NCBI GenBank assembly: GCA_029582155.1
Contig: CM055895.1
Span: 14,746,787 to 14,810,786, forward strand
DNA length: 64,000 nucleotides
Direction: 5' to 3'
From: Panopea generosa
Lineage: Eukaryota; Mollusca; Bivalvia; Adapedonta; Hiatellidae
Shown here: positions 34,572 to 46,914 of the stretch, piece by piece
Numbering within the stretch: position 1 is the first letter of the stretch
Layout: each line of letters begins with the position of its first letter
Translations under genes and position numbers: made by a program
Notes under the pieces: generated by a model
Database searches by the model: none
Told to the model about the DNA's origin: nothing
The model's input: only the letters and a program-made list of their open reading frames with translations

Positions 34572-37500
34572 TTTCGTTAGTGGTTAATTAACCTGATTCG
34601 CCAGATACCTGTTTTGGGACAATGGTAGGTTGTCAAAATGACGCCTCTGAGTTGTTATTACGAATTTTGGTTAATGAAAATCGTCTGCATTGATCAGTTA
34701 GGCAATGCAGGTCACGATGAGCCTATTTCAGAAGTGATAATAAACAAAATATAATGTAATTATGTAAATAGAATGTATTTATAGTGATAATATTCTTCCT
34801 TGAATTTACATAGAAAGTCCCAAGCTAAAATATTAATAAGTCAAAGTGACATGTAATTATGTGATTATTATAAATACATATTTTTTTCCGTAAATTTCTG
34901 GTCGTTTTGATGAAATATTTCCATAAATATATTTATATTTACTTCAACTTTGTTTTCACTCTAATTACACATTAGCAGATAAACCGACAGTTTCGGTTTT
35001 TGAAATTATAGCTTCGTATGTTGTGTTATATGGAACAGGATGTCTTGGAGAGAAGTTCTAATTAGGTGATACAATTACAAAAAAAAAGAAAAAGAAATTG
35101 TATAGCTTATAATGTATGTCGCAATGTAGTGTCAATGTTGTCCATTGTTTTACCTCTCTTGAATGTATTATTGTATCCGTTACGTTAGATTAGACTCTTG
35201 ATCGTAAGTATGTAACATTAATGTTTTCTCGTAATTAAACAACAATGTTAAGATTTATAACTTATATACAACTTAACATTTCTAAAGCTAGAACAAAAAG
35301 GGGATATTTGCTTTTTTCCGACTTTCGAGAAAATAGCCATTTCATATTTGAGCTCCAGTGTAAATTCAACAAACGATTTCATGTTTCATATCTTTTGTCA
35401 TAAGCTGAGTATGTTTACTAACAAATTGTGAATATTTAACATGTATTTTATGCCAAAATAAAGGTTAATGTAACCCCTCGTAGCTCTGACACATTTTACT
35501 GACGATTCCATGTAAAACTGGTGTTATTTGCCATATATCCCTCTGTTACATTAAACGTAATCATATCTCTTGAGTATAAAAGTGTCATATGAGCGCAGCT
35601 GTCAGTAAGTCTTGACGATTTCCCTGGCAAAGTATTATGAAATGTTGTATGAATGTTTAAATCAACACTTATCACAGTTTTTGTATTATCTGCTTTTGTT
35701 TGATATGTTTGCCTCTCTGTCGTGTATATTCAAATGCATGATCCTTACACAATTGCATTAGTTTCTTTTCCAATTCCTTGGCTTCTCTATTATTTTCCTG
35801 AACATCTGTTTCTTGATATTTCCATGGTAACCCGCTTGTTTTCTATGTGAATTATTGATTATATTTCATTTTTATTAGCTAGATCGTGTTTACTTTTTGG
35901 GGTTTCAACACTATTTCATATCAAAGTACATTTCCTGTCTAGGGTATACATGCTCAATTGATCATATTGCTTTTTGATTAAGCCAAAAAAAGGAGTTATC
36001 TCTAGGACAGTCATAAAATCATTCTGGAGAGTATTCTAACTGTTGATTCAAACGTTTTTCAAACTGACAGGCAGTCAACTAAATCCTCATTCCTCATTTT
36101 ATGACATGTTCTTGATGTTTAATTCAAACATTTCTAATCTATTTGAAACGCAGGTATATCAATTGCTTGGTAGGAAGGAAATGTATTTTCTTAACATTTA
36201 AAAGAGCTTAATTTTACTGAAAGTCGTCCCGTTGCTGACTATAGCATTTTCTGGTAACTAGAGTAAAAAAGTGTTGAAGAAACAATAACTGCCTATGTGA
36301 AACTGTCGGGATTTCATGATTAGTTTGGACGATTCTCATTACTGTTAGAATAACGTTCTGTCATTTCAATTATTATAGCTAAGTACATGTACGACCAGGA
36401 TTGGTATACATACATTTTTGATAAATGAGTAGAACAGCATCGTAAAGGCGTTGCATTAATGGAGATAACTTGACAAGTAAATGTTTGATGTTATTGAAGT
36501 TACGACGTCGTTAAATATATCCACTTTGTAAGGCCGGGTCTACCGAGTGCCTACTTTGAAACCGTGCTGTTGTATTTCAAAACAGTCTCACATATCCAAG
36601 TTACTTTAGTAGATGCAGCAAAAAAACAAGAACAAACAAACGGTTTTCTATGCTGTTTTATTTTATTCCATTGCATGAATATGTATACTTCCTACTGTTA
36701 TTTTTAACGTTAACGTCCCTCTATTCTCATCTCTTTCACACTAGTAAATATATTGCTTTAACAGGGTGTTTCATAGTATATGTTACAGTAACAACTGCGT
36801 ATTACAGATAAATGGACAGTATTTTGCTGCGTATTTTACCTCAAATAAACAAGCAATTAACCAAATTGTATATGGCACTGAAAGGTTTTTGAAAATATTT
36901 CTGTGAGTGTCCTGTGTCCTGACTGAGTGTTATCACGTTGTTTCCATTGCCGGAGGAATTTTGTGTTTTGTTTGTTTTCGTGTCTTTTAAAACAATACCC
37001 CTTTACTTTTTACGCTCTTTGTTTATCTTCCTTTCTAAAAATTACGTTTCCATGCTTTTTCACATTGATTTACTCAACTGACTCTGTTCTTCATGTGTTG
37101 ATCATGAAGTTAGTAGAACGTGTTTAATGAAAATCTGAATCTATCAATGTTTCAGTATTTTCTTTCTGAAATCATCTAGCCCAGAACAGTTAGGTGTGGT
37201 TTCGTCAGTTATTAGAAAGTGTATCTTTGTCAAAAAATTGTATTTATTCTTTTTTCTATACTTTCGAAGAATATTTCTCTTTTTTAATTCATTTAATGAA
37301 TTTCGTGCACTCTTAGTAGCATCTGTAAGAAATATCTGGTATCGTTGATCTTTCTATGCCCTCTAACATCAGCGATGTTTTTTGGTAGAAAAATGTATAC
37401 GTGATTAATTTACCCATGCATCCCCACCACCAAGTATCATATCATTTTCATATGTGAATGCTTTTGTGATCTCTTCACTGAAAATAGAGAACAAGAGATA

Positions 37501-38085
37501 AAACAAAATCACCTAAACACATTAGAAACTTTTGTTTATAAACGAGTGAAGGTGCTTATCATAGAATATTGGTTAATTACAATTTTTCGTCTGATGAATT
37601 TACTATGATCATTCATATCAATATCATGTTAATATTGCAGATATAATTTTAACGATCTTTGTTTTGTTTTTAACAGTGAAACAAATAAGAACAACAATGG
37701 TATTATTTCTGCTAATGTATCCAGTTCTCATTAACAATTAGAGATCCAACTCACTCTGCCCCGGCTGAGATGAATTGTAGGAGTTGTTATCATACAGCAG
37801 ATTTTTTATTTACCTGACAGTCAGTTAGAAATACACTATTTATTTTCTAAATTAAGCTTGCCAAAAACCATACATATCCATTGATTCGTGTATTTTTATT
37901 TACAATTTAGATTGCACAACCTCACAAGCTCCTCACTAGGACTTCTTACAAGCTTTTTTTTCACATCGCATATAGAACAGAACATATATTTTATAAGGAT
38001 TTGTAGAAAGTACATTATCATAATTTATATCATATGCAATCAATATAGACATATAGTCACTTAACAGCAATTATCTAATTCATTA
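34572..38085. other. Unassigned AT-rich DNA
   Basis: About 3.5 kb without a credible gene or tandem repeat. The 66-residue frame at 36927-37127 is Phe/Leu-rich from T-runs and has no support. Confidence 0.45.
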
Positions 38086-38086
38086 G

Positions 38087-38543
38087 AGTATAACATATAA
38101 ACAAACACTGTTTGGAGATTTTTTGTTCAAGATCAAGGGGACATATGGAATACATCGCGAGGTTGCTGTAAAAATGTGTTGATAGCACTTGGTTATTGTC
38201 TGGATTCTTAGGATTTACAAATAACCCCAACTTGTTCTAATCATTTTCTTGGAATTGTTTCACAGTAATAAATAGTATGTTTGTTTTAAAATAAGCATTG
38301 AATACTGACAATTTCAATGTTGATTGATTTAGTTTAAGTAACAATTTGATTACAATATTCATTGCATACAAACTTAAGGAGCAAAATATCCCTTATCTGA
38401 AACATTGCCTTGTCTATAAATAGACCAATTGTGATACTATGATGGATAAAGCTTGGATTTATTATTTAAGCAGATGAACATTGACTTTCATCCTAGCACA
38501 ACGAAATATCCTATTTTAAGATCTACGTACGTATCCTCGTATG
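38087..38543 (+). repeat. Duplicated segment, complete copy
   Basis: Starts GAGTATAACATATAAACAAA, continues through GGGGACATATGGAATACATC, TAGCACTTGGTTATTGTCTG, GGAGCAAAATATCCCTTATC, and ends with ACGTACGTATCCTCGTATGT. Its first 40 bp recur at 38546-38585; bases 38130-38270 match 38818-38957; bases 38270-38525 match 42121-42415. Confidence 0.85.
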
Positions 38544-38545
38544 TA

Positions 38546-38957
38546 TGAGTATAACATATAAACAAACACTGTTTGGAGATTTTTGGTTTGCCAATTAAAT
38601 ACATTAACAATAATCTAATAGTGTGCCCACTTAAAACAAACTCAATGCATGGGTGAATGAAATTTAAAAAAGGAACTCTCTCATTTGATTCGCATATGTA
38701 ATTAAATGAATCTGCCCTAGACATATTGATGTTTTTATATCGCAGTTTGGGCTGTAAGCTTTGCCTGATTAATCATGTTACTCCAGAAAACTGACGACAT
38801 TAACTCAGTTGTTGTCAATAAATCAAGAGGACATATGGAAAACATCGCGATGTTGCTGTAAAATGTGTTAATAGCACTTGGTTATTGTCTGGATTCATTG
38901 GTTTTACAAATAACCCCATATTGTTCTAATCATTTTCTTGGAATTGTTTCATAATCC
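38546..38957 (+). repeat. Second copy, left part
   Basis: Contains the 40-bp leader again (38546-38585), then about 230 bp not present in the first copy, then the block from AGAGGACATATGGAAAACAT (about 38825) to TTTTCTTGGAATTGTTTCA (about 38957), where similarity to the first copy stops abruptly. Confidence 0.8.
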
Positions 38958-41900
38958 ATACAAGATATTATTTAAAGTAGTAGACAAGTAAATCTACGGT
39001 TAGTTTAGGTCAACCCGGACAAAATTGCAACAGAGTGTTTCTAAGCTATTTTTTTAAATACATAATTATGTTGCAGCAAACAATATCAAAACTTTACCGC
39101 AATCAGACGATAAGAACGCCTAAGTTTATATGTTCAAGCCGATACATATTTAAGTTAAGAAAAGGTCACCGCTAACACTTGTTATGTAGATTTCTACCTT
39201 ATTAATTATGATATGTTATTTTCTATAATTTAATATGTGTAACGTCTGGCACGAGCGGCCAACACCATTTCCATTACACACTGCGCCCACTAAAAGTTGT
39301 CTAGTTATCTAGTGCTGAAGTATTTCCGTTCTTAGTTTTCCAGCTAATCCCATTCTTCTAGATTGAAATAATGATTTCCCTTTCAAAACATAATCTCAAA
39401 GTACATTCTTTGTCATTGGCGCTTTGCTGCAACTGATTTTGGTATAATTGTTTCTGGGCCGACATAGTTTACACTTGAAAGGAAAATCAGCACAAAAATG
39501 CGATAATCTAGGTTTTTTCTATTTTCACAATTCCTGCCAGACAAGATAACTAATCTGTTCTTTTCTCAAGCTTCATTTATATTCTACAATTTAATCTTAT
39601 TCCATCATTCCAATGCATAAGCACTGTTGTGTCTATCACTTCATTTTATTGTAGAAAAAATATTTCTTGCATATATAAGGCCAAAGTGGGTTAATTTTGT
39701 AAGAATAATGTCACATATCATTATTTGTTCTTCATGTTTTTTTCAACTCTGACTTCATGTAGATATTGAAACTGTGTAAGCATGGTAGTCTTTGCCAAGA
39801 AGACCCATTTGTTGATGACTCAACGGCTGCTGATTTTATGAAAATATCGGCACCACATCCTTTAATTTCTTTTATTATATCTCTAGCTACACCTATGTCA
39901 ATGTTACAAAGAGAGGGGTCATTGCAGATACGTTATTTTTTCTGTTTGAAACTACAGTAATTACTTCATCATTCAGATATCTGGTTCCGTTTGATTTATT
40001 GGATACACTTGGTATACATACCAGTAAACTCTTGCCTAGCATGGTTAGTATTTCTGTGGCTAACAGGAGCCATACAACTCGTTGAATGTCTGCCATTCTT
40101 CTTCTTACTCATGCTAAAACGTCAATTTGAATATATTCAGCTTCTTTCAATTAATCGTCATATTCCACTCTTTCACCAACATAATCACTTGTCATATTAT
40201 TGGTAACTGCAAGTTGATCTGCAGCAAATTTTAACTGTAGACCCCCTCTTTAGATTAAGATGTACGTTTGTGATACTTCTAAATCAACTACTAAATTTAC
40301 TTTGTCTTCAATTGTAGTGATTTGTTCATGTGAATGCGAGTCTGGTCGTTTGCAAGTATGATATTCACAACGTCAGTCATTGTTAATTCTATTTTGCAAT
40401 CATTAAAACTTGAATGCTTAGAACCTATGAACGTATACCTAACTAGAATGCATCATTGCAATTTTGCAGTATTATATTTTTTTATGATTTATAAATACCT
40501 TAGTTTCTTGGGAGTTTTCAATATATATTGATAATATTCAACTTTCAATATAAAGGTGACTGGACAGCTGGGGTATTAACATGTTCTTTTGCCCCACCAG
40601 AATGACAAAACGAAATGGCACAAATTAGCAACCATATATATTTTACATATAAAGCATGAATCATTCTTTCTTTTTTGAGCAAGTTGCAATATAAATATAC
40701 ATGTACCTGATATAGGTGTTCGAAAATAAATACCTTCATGTAACCAAACACTATTTCGATTTCAGTTCGCAACTGGCCCTAAAGAAACATCATCATCATC
40801 AAGTGTTTGGATTGTTGGCATAAGAGCTGTTCATCTTTCCAATACTCATTGTTATGAGAAGATGATATTTCATATAATCTATCCTTTACTCACTCATTTA
40901 GACATTGAAGTCTTCCAGCTATATTAGTGTGAAATCGAAACTGCGATTATGAAACATAGAAACGAAATATTGCGACTTTTCACCATCATAGTTTCGCTGT
41001 TTCGACTATTCACCATTGTACTTTTGACATTTCACCAACGTTGTTTCGTTTTATTATGCATGGCGTTTCTTTTGTTTGTCTACTACAGACGTCTACGAAG
41101 AGCAGTAAGGTATATTCAATGCTTATCATTTTATGCCATTTGAACACATTGCAGATTATAATACACATATCACCCAGTTCTGTTGGTGAAGGAAGACCTC
41201 AGGCTTGTTAACATGAACGCCAAATGCAACTACCGTCCTTCTGTAAGTAACTGGCAAACTATCTCATATCTTATTCTTAAACTTAGCAGGCACCAAACCC
41301 GCACCCTCAACTATGAGAGGTTAACTATCTGGAAACAGCGTATTTGTCTAAGTTGTCTGTAATTATGAAACAACAGAGAATTGAAAATAATGTATATATA
41401 TATATTTTCCTTAAGAGATTATATTTTGGAGTATTTTAAGGGTTGGCAGTTTCTTTATGTTCCTATTGTTCCCGCCAATGGTTTGGTAAACAGCTTGTGT
41501 CATATTTGTATCAGATACTTTTGTATCAGATCTATGCATCCTGAAAAAGAAATACCTACACTTGAATGTTTGTTTAAAGAAAACAAAGGAATTCCGCAGA
41601 ATCAAAAGTCTCACCGATAACACGTTATAACAAAGAGACACAATGAAGAAGTCTTGATACCAATACAAAGCCAAGCAAGACACAGAAATAGTTTCTGAGA
41701 AACACAGCAAACCGCGACACCTATTGTTGAATTACTGATGCAGTCACTGCTGGTGGAAAGTACCATTTAACAAGATTAAAATGTATAGCTGAAGTTACAT
41801 GCAGTGAATGGACTAGACACACTCACAGCTGTATTCAGATCGAAGATTTATCAATATTAAAGCTACCATCTATGTCTACAAGTGAATGAATCTTTAATCT

Positions 41901-42120
41901 AGGCTTTGCTGCAATGATGTGTGAACTAATATAAGCTAACATAAGTACAATACATAAAATCTGCAAACGCTACCATTGGTGGATTTAGAATTTATGTCAA
42001 GTTCTACTGTAGACATTAATGGCAACTTTATATTTCGGGATTTGCTTCCAGAGCTCCAGATAAGCATAATTTGGAGATGTTTATTTGAGGTATTAATTTG
42101 AGGAATAAAAAGTCTGAACA
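38958..42120. other. ~3.2-kb block splitting the second copy
   Basis: This block lies between the left and right halves of the second copy, so it behaves like an insertion (or the first copy lost it). No terminal inverted repeats or clear target duplication could be read at the edges. It includes a minus-strand coding-like stretch (39732-40465), a motif TTTCACCAnnnT repeated with ~27-bp spacing (40977-41035), and a 49-residue frame at 41214-41363 of unknown meaning. Confidence 0.6.
39732..40465 (-). pseudogene. Unidentified decayed coding sequence
   Basis: On the minus strand, protein-like text continues across frame breaks. From about 40465 downward: TDVVNIILANDQTRIHMN; a shift; EQITTIEDKVNLVVDLEVSQ; LKFAADQLAVTNNMTSDYVG; EAEYIQIDVLA; an intact 67-residue stretch starting MADIQRVVWLLLATEIL (40096 down to 39893); a shift; then GVARDIIKEIKGCGADIFIK and a stop at 39732-39734. 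Composition and helix-like periodicity differ from AT-driven random frames. I do not recognise the family. It has at least two frameshifts and two stops, so this copy is dead. It could be a host-gene pseudogene or an unknown transposon ORF. Confidence 0.45.
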
Positions 42121-42425
42121 AAGCATTAAATAGTATGTTTGTTGTAAAATAAGCATTGAATACTGACAAATTCAATGTTGATTGGTTTAGTTTAAGTAAA
42201 AATTTGATTACAATGTTCATTGCATACAAACTTAAGGAGCAAAATATCCCTTATCTGGAACATTGCCTTGTCTATAAATAGACCAATTGTGATACTATGA
42301 AGGCTCTTCAATGATGGATAAAGCTTGGATTTATTATTTAAGCAGATGAACATTGACTTTCATCCTATCACAACGAAATATCCTATTCTAAGATATAGTT
42401 TACGTACGTATCACCTTGTCTATAT
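42121..42425 (+). repeat. Second copy, right part
   Basis: From TTAAATAGTATGTTTG through GGAGCAAAATATCCCTTATC to TTTACGTACGTATCACC, matching 38270-38530 at roughly 93-95% by eye. One 10-bp insertion (AGGCTCTTCA) lies near 42300. Confidence 0.85.
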
Positions 42426-42429
42426 ACCT

Positions 42430-44565
42430 TGATATATACTGAACGGAACAACTAACCTGCCACTTTTGTATTGCCAATATCTTCGTCAAGATATTAAGTA
42501 GCGTTACTAACGTTTGTATACGGCATTAACAGACACTATGTTATGAGTTTACATGGCCTAAATGTTCTTTTCTTATTTAAGTGAAAATTTTAAAGAAATT
42601 GCTTTGAAGCCTTTTAAGAAAATACATAAAATGTCAGGTGGCTAAACTAAAATACCATCTAACACCGATACACGTTTATCAATCACTAAATAAACAAGAA
42701 ACTAAAATTGCTATATCCTCGGCGAGAAACAAATATATAATTATTTATCTTGCAGACGACAAATGAGTGACTTGAGGATAAAGATACCTGTAAAATGATT
42801 CTTTATCAGTCTGGAGCGTGTGGGAAGTTTTTATATTAAAAAAAAATCGATATTGTGAGAATGTTAGACAATGTCTTATTATCAGATATGTTAACGAGTA
42901 TTTTATACACGATTGCACGCGGCAAATTTAATTGTGTATCAGGTAACCTACATTTATGAAATTAAAGAAAATACTATTACTATATCTCTTCATTGGATTC
43001 CTTTTATAGAAATCAATATCTTGTTATATACTTGTCATACCTAATACCGCGTGTGTAAAAAAAATCAACCATGTAAAGAGTGGCATCAATACTAAACAGT
43101 AATAAGGTTACTCAAGTGTGCTAAAAACAGAGTAAAAAAAGAGTCAAAAAACAGTTGCCGATTCAAAATGCAAACAAATGTCGACGCTAACGGAAGTTGG
43201 AGCTTTACGCATGTCTTTCCAGATTGTTATTATACGGGCATGCGCGGTAATAGGTATATCGCGGTATTAAGTATACAAGGGATACATGTTTTTTGTTATT
43301 AAATATATTTTTCTTAAGCCCACCATATCAAAGGAAACTGTTATTGATAGCTAATAAATGTCTAGATATATTAATACTATTGAGGTATATATAAATATAG
43401 CAATTAGATATTAAATATATTAATTAAATAAAATATTTTGGCATTTGGGAAGTTTTTGGTATGTGATTTTAGTTATAAAGTTTTTCGTTATAGTGCTGAT
43501 TGTTGATTGTAATGACTGTTTACTTCGTTATGTTCTTCCTGGACACATTTATATCATTTTAAGTTTTATTTACCATTTGATTTGGATATTTACGTAACAT
43601 AATGATCAAACATGTAATAATCGTTACTATACATTACATCAATAGATAATAAACTCAAAATATGAATAGAGTTTACAACCTAGCCATACGTTGAAATATC
43701 TGCTTCGTGGATTTCCCTTAGAACTTAAGATGGATGCTGTTTTTGAATATACTTCTTTTACGGCTTCTATTAAAAGAGCTAGTTTTTAAGCATAATATTG
43801 AGGAAAACTGACACAATTACTGATTAATATAAAATATATTTACTTTCGATAATAACGTATAACAGTAAATATAGTTTAACTATAATAACTATCTTACTCT
43901 AGCTAAGAGTCAGAGATATTGAGAATATTAGGTTAGTGTCTGTCCCTACAAATTTTATTAGGTGAGAATCTGCCAAGCCAGTGTTCAATAAAAAAGTAAT
44001 GTATTGATAAAACAGATAATTTTGCTACCAGAACTAAGGTTCTCGTTATTAATAATTAACAATCAAGTCTGTATGTGTGTTATGTATTTTGACAAATGAT
44101 TAAACAAAAGAAAAAAAAGCGTTTATTTTCATAACTTGGCAAGTTAAAATATGTCGTCATCTAAGCCAATAATAAATTCGGCAATGTGTCAGTTTAAGTC
44201 ACAACATCTCGGTAATTTCGTCAGATCAGTTGTTATTCCTATATATCTGTCTTGTACATTACAAAGGTACAAATGTCCAGTTTTGTTTTGACATGAACAA
44301 GTTTTGAAGTATATAACAATGACTTTTCATTCGATATTTATTTAAATGTCCTCTTTTGTTTTAAAAAACTACCGCTCATCCATATGGACGTTATTGCATA
44401 TGTCGCAAACCGTTGAAAGTTTTCAAGACATACAAATTAAATCCATTTTTATTTCGGATGAATAACCAACCGCTTATATGAGACAAAATAGCGGTTATAT
44501 AATACTTTGAGTGCATTTCCAAACGTGATACCAAACAATACCTGCCAAAATCTACTGAAACCTAA
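42430..44565. other. Unassigned AT-rich DNA
   Basis: Nothing recognised over about 2.1 kb: no credible open frame, RNA gene or tandem repeat. Confidence 0.5.
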
Positions 44566-44569
44566 TAAA

Positions 44570-44850
44570 ACGTAGCAAGCCGTAGTAAAAACGAAGTAAG
44601 ACGTAGATATTACGTAGTAGTACGTAATGAGCCTCAATGTATGGCTAAATACGTTTTTGTACGTATCTAATACGTTTTAATACGTTTTAGTAGGTATATG
44701 CCCCCACGTTTATTTTGAACATGTCCAAAACAAACATGAGCAATAATCATCATTACATATATAGCCGTATCAAATACGTTTTACTACGCTTTAATACGTA
44801 TATTGCCGTTTTACTCCGTTTTAAAAACGTAGTAATACCTAGCCCTCAAT
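44570..44850. repeat. TACG-rich dyad-containing repeat patch
   Basis: Dense with ACGTA, TACGTTTTA and their reverse complements: AAAACGTAGCAAG and GTAGTAAAAACG on the left, TACGTTTTACTACG and CGTTTTAAAAACGTAG on the right. The two ends are partly inverse to each other, so it may be a decayed palindromic element. No clean unit length. Confidence 0.6.
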
Positions 44851-44919
44851 ACCTGACAGTGTGGATTTAGGTTAGTGATGGTTGACGTTATCTGCAAAAC
44901 GCCTAGTAAATGTTGATTT

Positions 44920-45715
44920 GATATGTAGGTAGCTACACAGGTGTGTAGGAACGAAGGAAGAAGCAGACTCGTTGTTAGACCTTTATGTAGGTAGGTAGAT
45001 AGGTCATTATGTTGGTAGATATACAGGTGTGTAGGTAGGTAGGAAGGAGTAGACTCGTTGGTAGACCTTTATGTAGGCGGGTATATAGGTCGTAATGTTG
45101 GTAGATATACAGGTGTGTAGGTAGGTAGGAAGGAAGGAGAAGACCTGTTGTTAGGCCTTTATGTAGGTAGGTAGATAGGTCATTATGTTGGTAGTTATAC
45201 AGGTGTGTAGGAAGGTAGGAAGGAGTAGACTCGTTGGTAGACCTTTATGTAGGTAGGTAGATAGGTCATTATGTTGGTAGATATACAGGTGTGTAGGTAG
45301 GTAGGAAGGAGTAAACTCGTTGGTATACCTTTATGTAGGTAGGTAGATAGGTCATTATGTTGGTAGATATACAGGTGTGTAGGTAGGTAGGAAGAAGTAG
45401 ACCTGTTGTTAGGCCTTTATGTAGGTAGGTAGATAGGTCATTATGTTGGTAGTTTTACAGGTGTGTAGGAAGGTAGGAAGGAGTAGACATATTGTTAGAC
45501 CTGTATGTAGGTAGGTAGATAGGTCATTATGTTGGTAGTTATACAGGCGTGTAGGTAGGTAGGAAGGAAGGAGTAGACCTATTGTTAGGCCTTTATGTAG
45601 GAAGGTAGATAGGTCATTATGTTGGTAGTTATACAGGTGTGTAGGTGGGTAGGAACGAGTAGACCTGTTGTTAAAACTGTATGTAGGTAGGTAAATAGAT
45701 CAATATGTTGGCAGA
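44920..45715 (+). repeat. 86-bp minisatellite (about 9 units)
   Basis: Unit: GTAGGTAGGTAGATAGGTCA, TTATGTTGGTAGATATACAG, GTGTGTAGGTAGGTAGGAAG, GAGTAGACTCGTTGGTAGAC, CTTTAT. Starts of GTTGGTAGAC/GTTGTTAGAC at 44971, 45057, 45147 and 45233 give an 86-90-bp period. A GTAG tetramer is repeated within each unit and causes 4-bp length variants. Confidence 0.95.
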
Positions 45716-46420
45716 TATAAATGGCACTGAATAAATATGGGGTATCTCAGTTTGGGAAACTAAAGATGCTGAAACAAGGAACTTACGAAACGAGTTTGCA
45801 AACAAGATACTGTAGAATCTTGTAAATGAGCGTAAGTGCTTTTATTAATTTTAGTGACACTTTTTTGCGCTTATTATTGGTAAGCGCTTATACGGAACCA
45901 CTCAACAATGCGCCTATATTTGATATGCGCTTATACGTAAGCTCTATGCGCCTATTCGACACCCTGATCAATGTTTAACTAAGTAAACAAAACGAAAATA
46001 AAATGATAATACGAGTACCGGCATTTGTGGCGAGCTACCGCCATTTATTTTATAATTGATTTCACAAATATGCAATGTATCAAATGTAAACAACATATAC
46101 ATGGCTAAGTTCAATAAGTTCAATTACAGTTCAACATATATTGTGTGTGACATCGTGTTAGTTAATATACACTATGGCTATTCTGCATTGTCTCTATATT
46201 GCTATTTTTTTTGCTTTTTAAAGGCATTTTAACACAAAATTACAGCAAGATTTTAGCATGCGCTTATTATCTCATACAGAATGACGGTAAGGCCGTATGC
46301 GCTTACTTAAATTCAAGTATGTGCATATTTACCAGATGCTTTGTTAAATAACAAACATAAAGGAACAAGAGTTTTATAATTTTGATTCCTGTGTCAGTTC
46401 ATGTTTCATTTGCGTATTGG
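45716..46420. other. Unassigned DNA with recurring GCGCTTA words
   Basis: ATGCGCTTA/TGCGCCTA occur about eight times, in two clusters (45880-45960 and 46255-46310), without regular spacing. No gene recognised. Confidence 0.4.
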
Positions 46421-46424
46421 AGTT

Positions 46425-46912
46425 TCTTGTTAATTTTGAAGTGGGAGTAAGCGTTTATCTTGAAGCGAAAGTGGAAGTAAGCGTTTATCTTGAAGTAGAA
46501 GTTAGCGTTTATCTTGAAGTGGAAGTTAGCGTTGATTTTGAAGTGAAAGTGGAAGTAAGCGTTTATCTTGAAGTGAAAGTGGAAGTAAGCATTTATCTTG
46601 AAGTGGAAGTAAGCATTTATCTTGAAGCGAAAGTGGAGTAAGCGTTTATCTTGAAGCGAAAGTGGAAGTAAGCATTTATCTTGAAGCGAAAGTGGAAGTT
46701 AGCGTTTATTTTGAAGGGAAAGTGGAAGTAAGCGTTTATCTTGAAGTGAAAGTGGAAGTAAGCGTTTATCTTGAAGCGTTTATCTCGAAGTGAAAGTGGA
46801 AGTAAGCGTTTATCTTGAAGTGAAAGTGGAAGTAAGCGTTTATCTTGAAGTGAAAGTGGAAGTAAGCATTTATCTTGAAGTGGAAATAAGCGTTTATCTT
46901 GAAGTGGTTGTT
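46425..46912 (+). repeat. 30/24-bp minisatellite (about 17 units)
   Basis: Unit GAAGTGAAAGTGGAAGTAAG followed by CGTTTATCTT (30 bp), with 24-bp versions lacking GTGAAA or GCGAAA. Both lengths keep frame, yielding EVKVEVSVYL-type decapeptides in the frames at 46417-46641 and 46790-46984. A GTGGAGTAAG variant loses one base near 46635 and breaks the frame. Confidence 0.95.
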
Positions 46913-46914
46913 AT

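Noticed and set aside
45840-46320. GCGCTTA-rich stretch as a palindromic MITE
   Set aside because: Words recur in no regular order and the ends do not pair convincingly.
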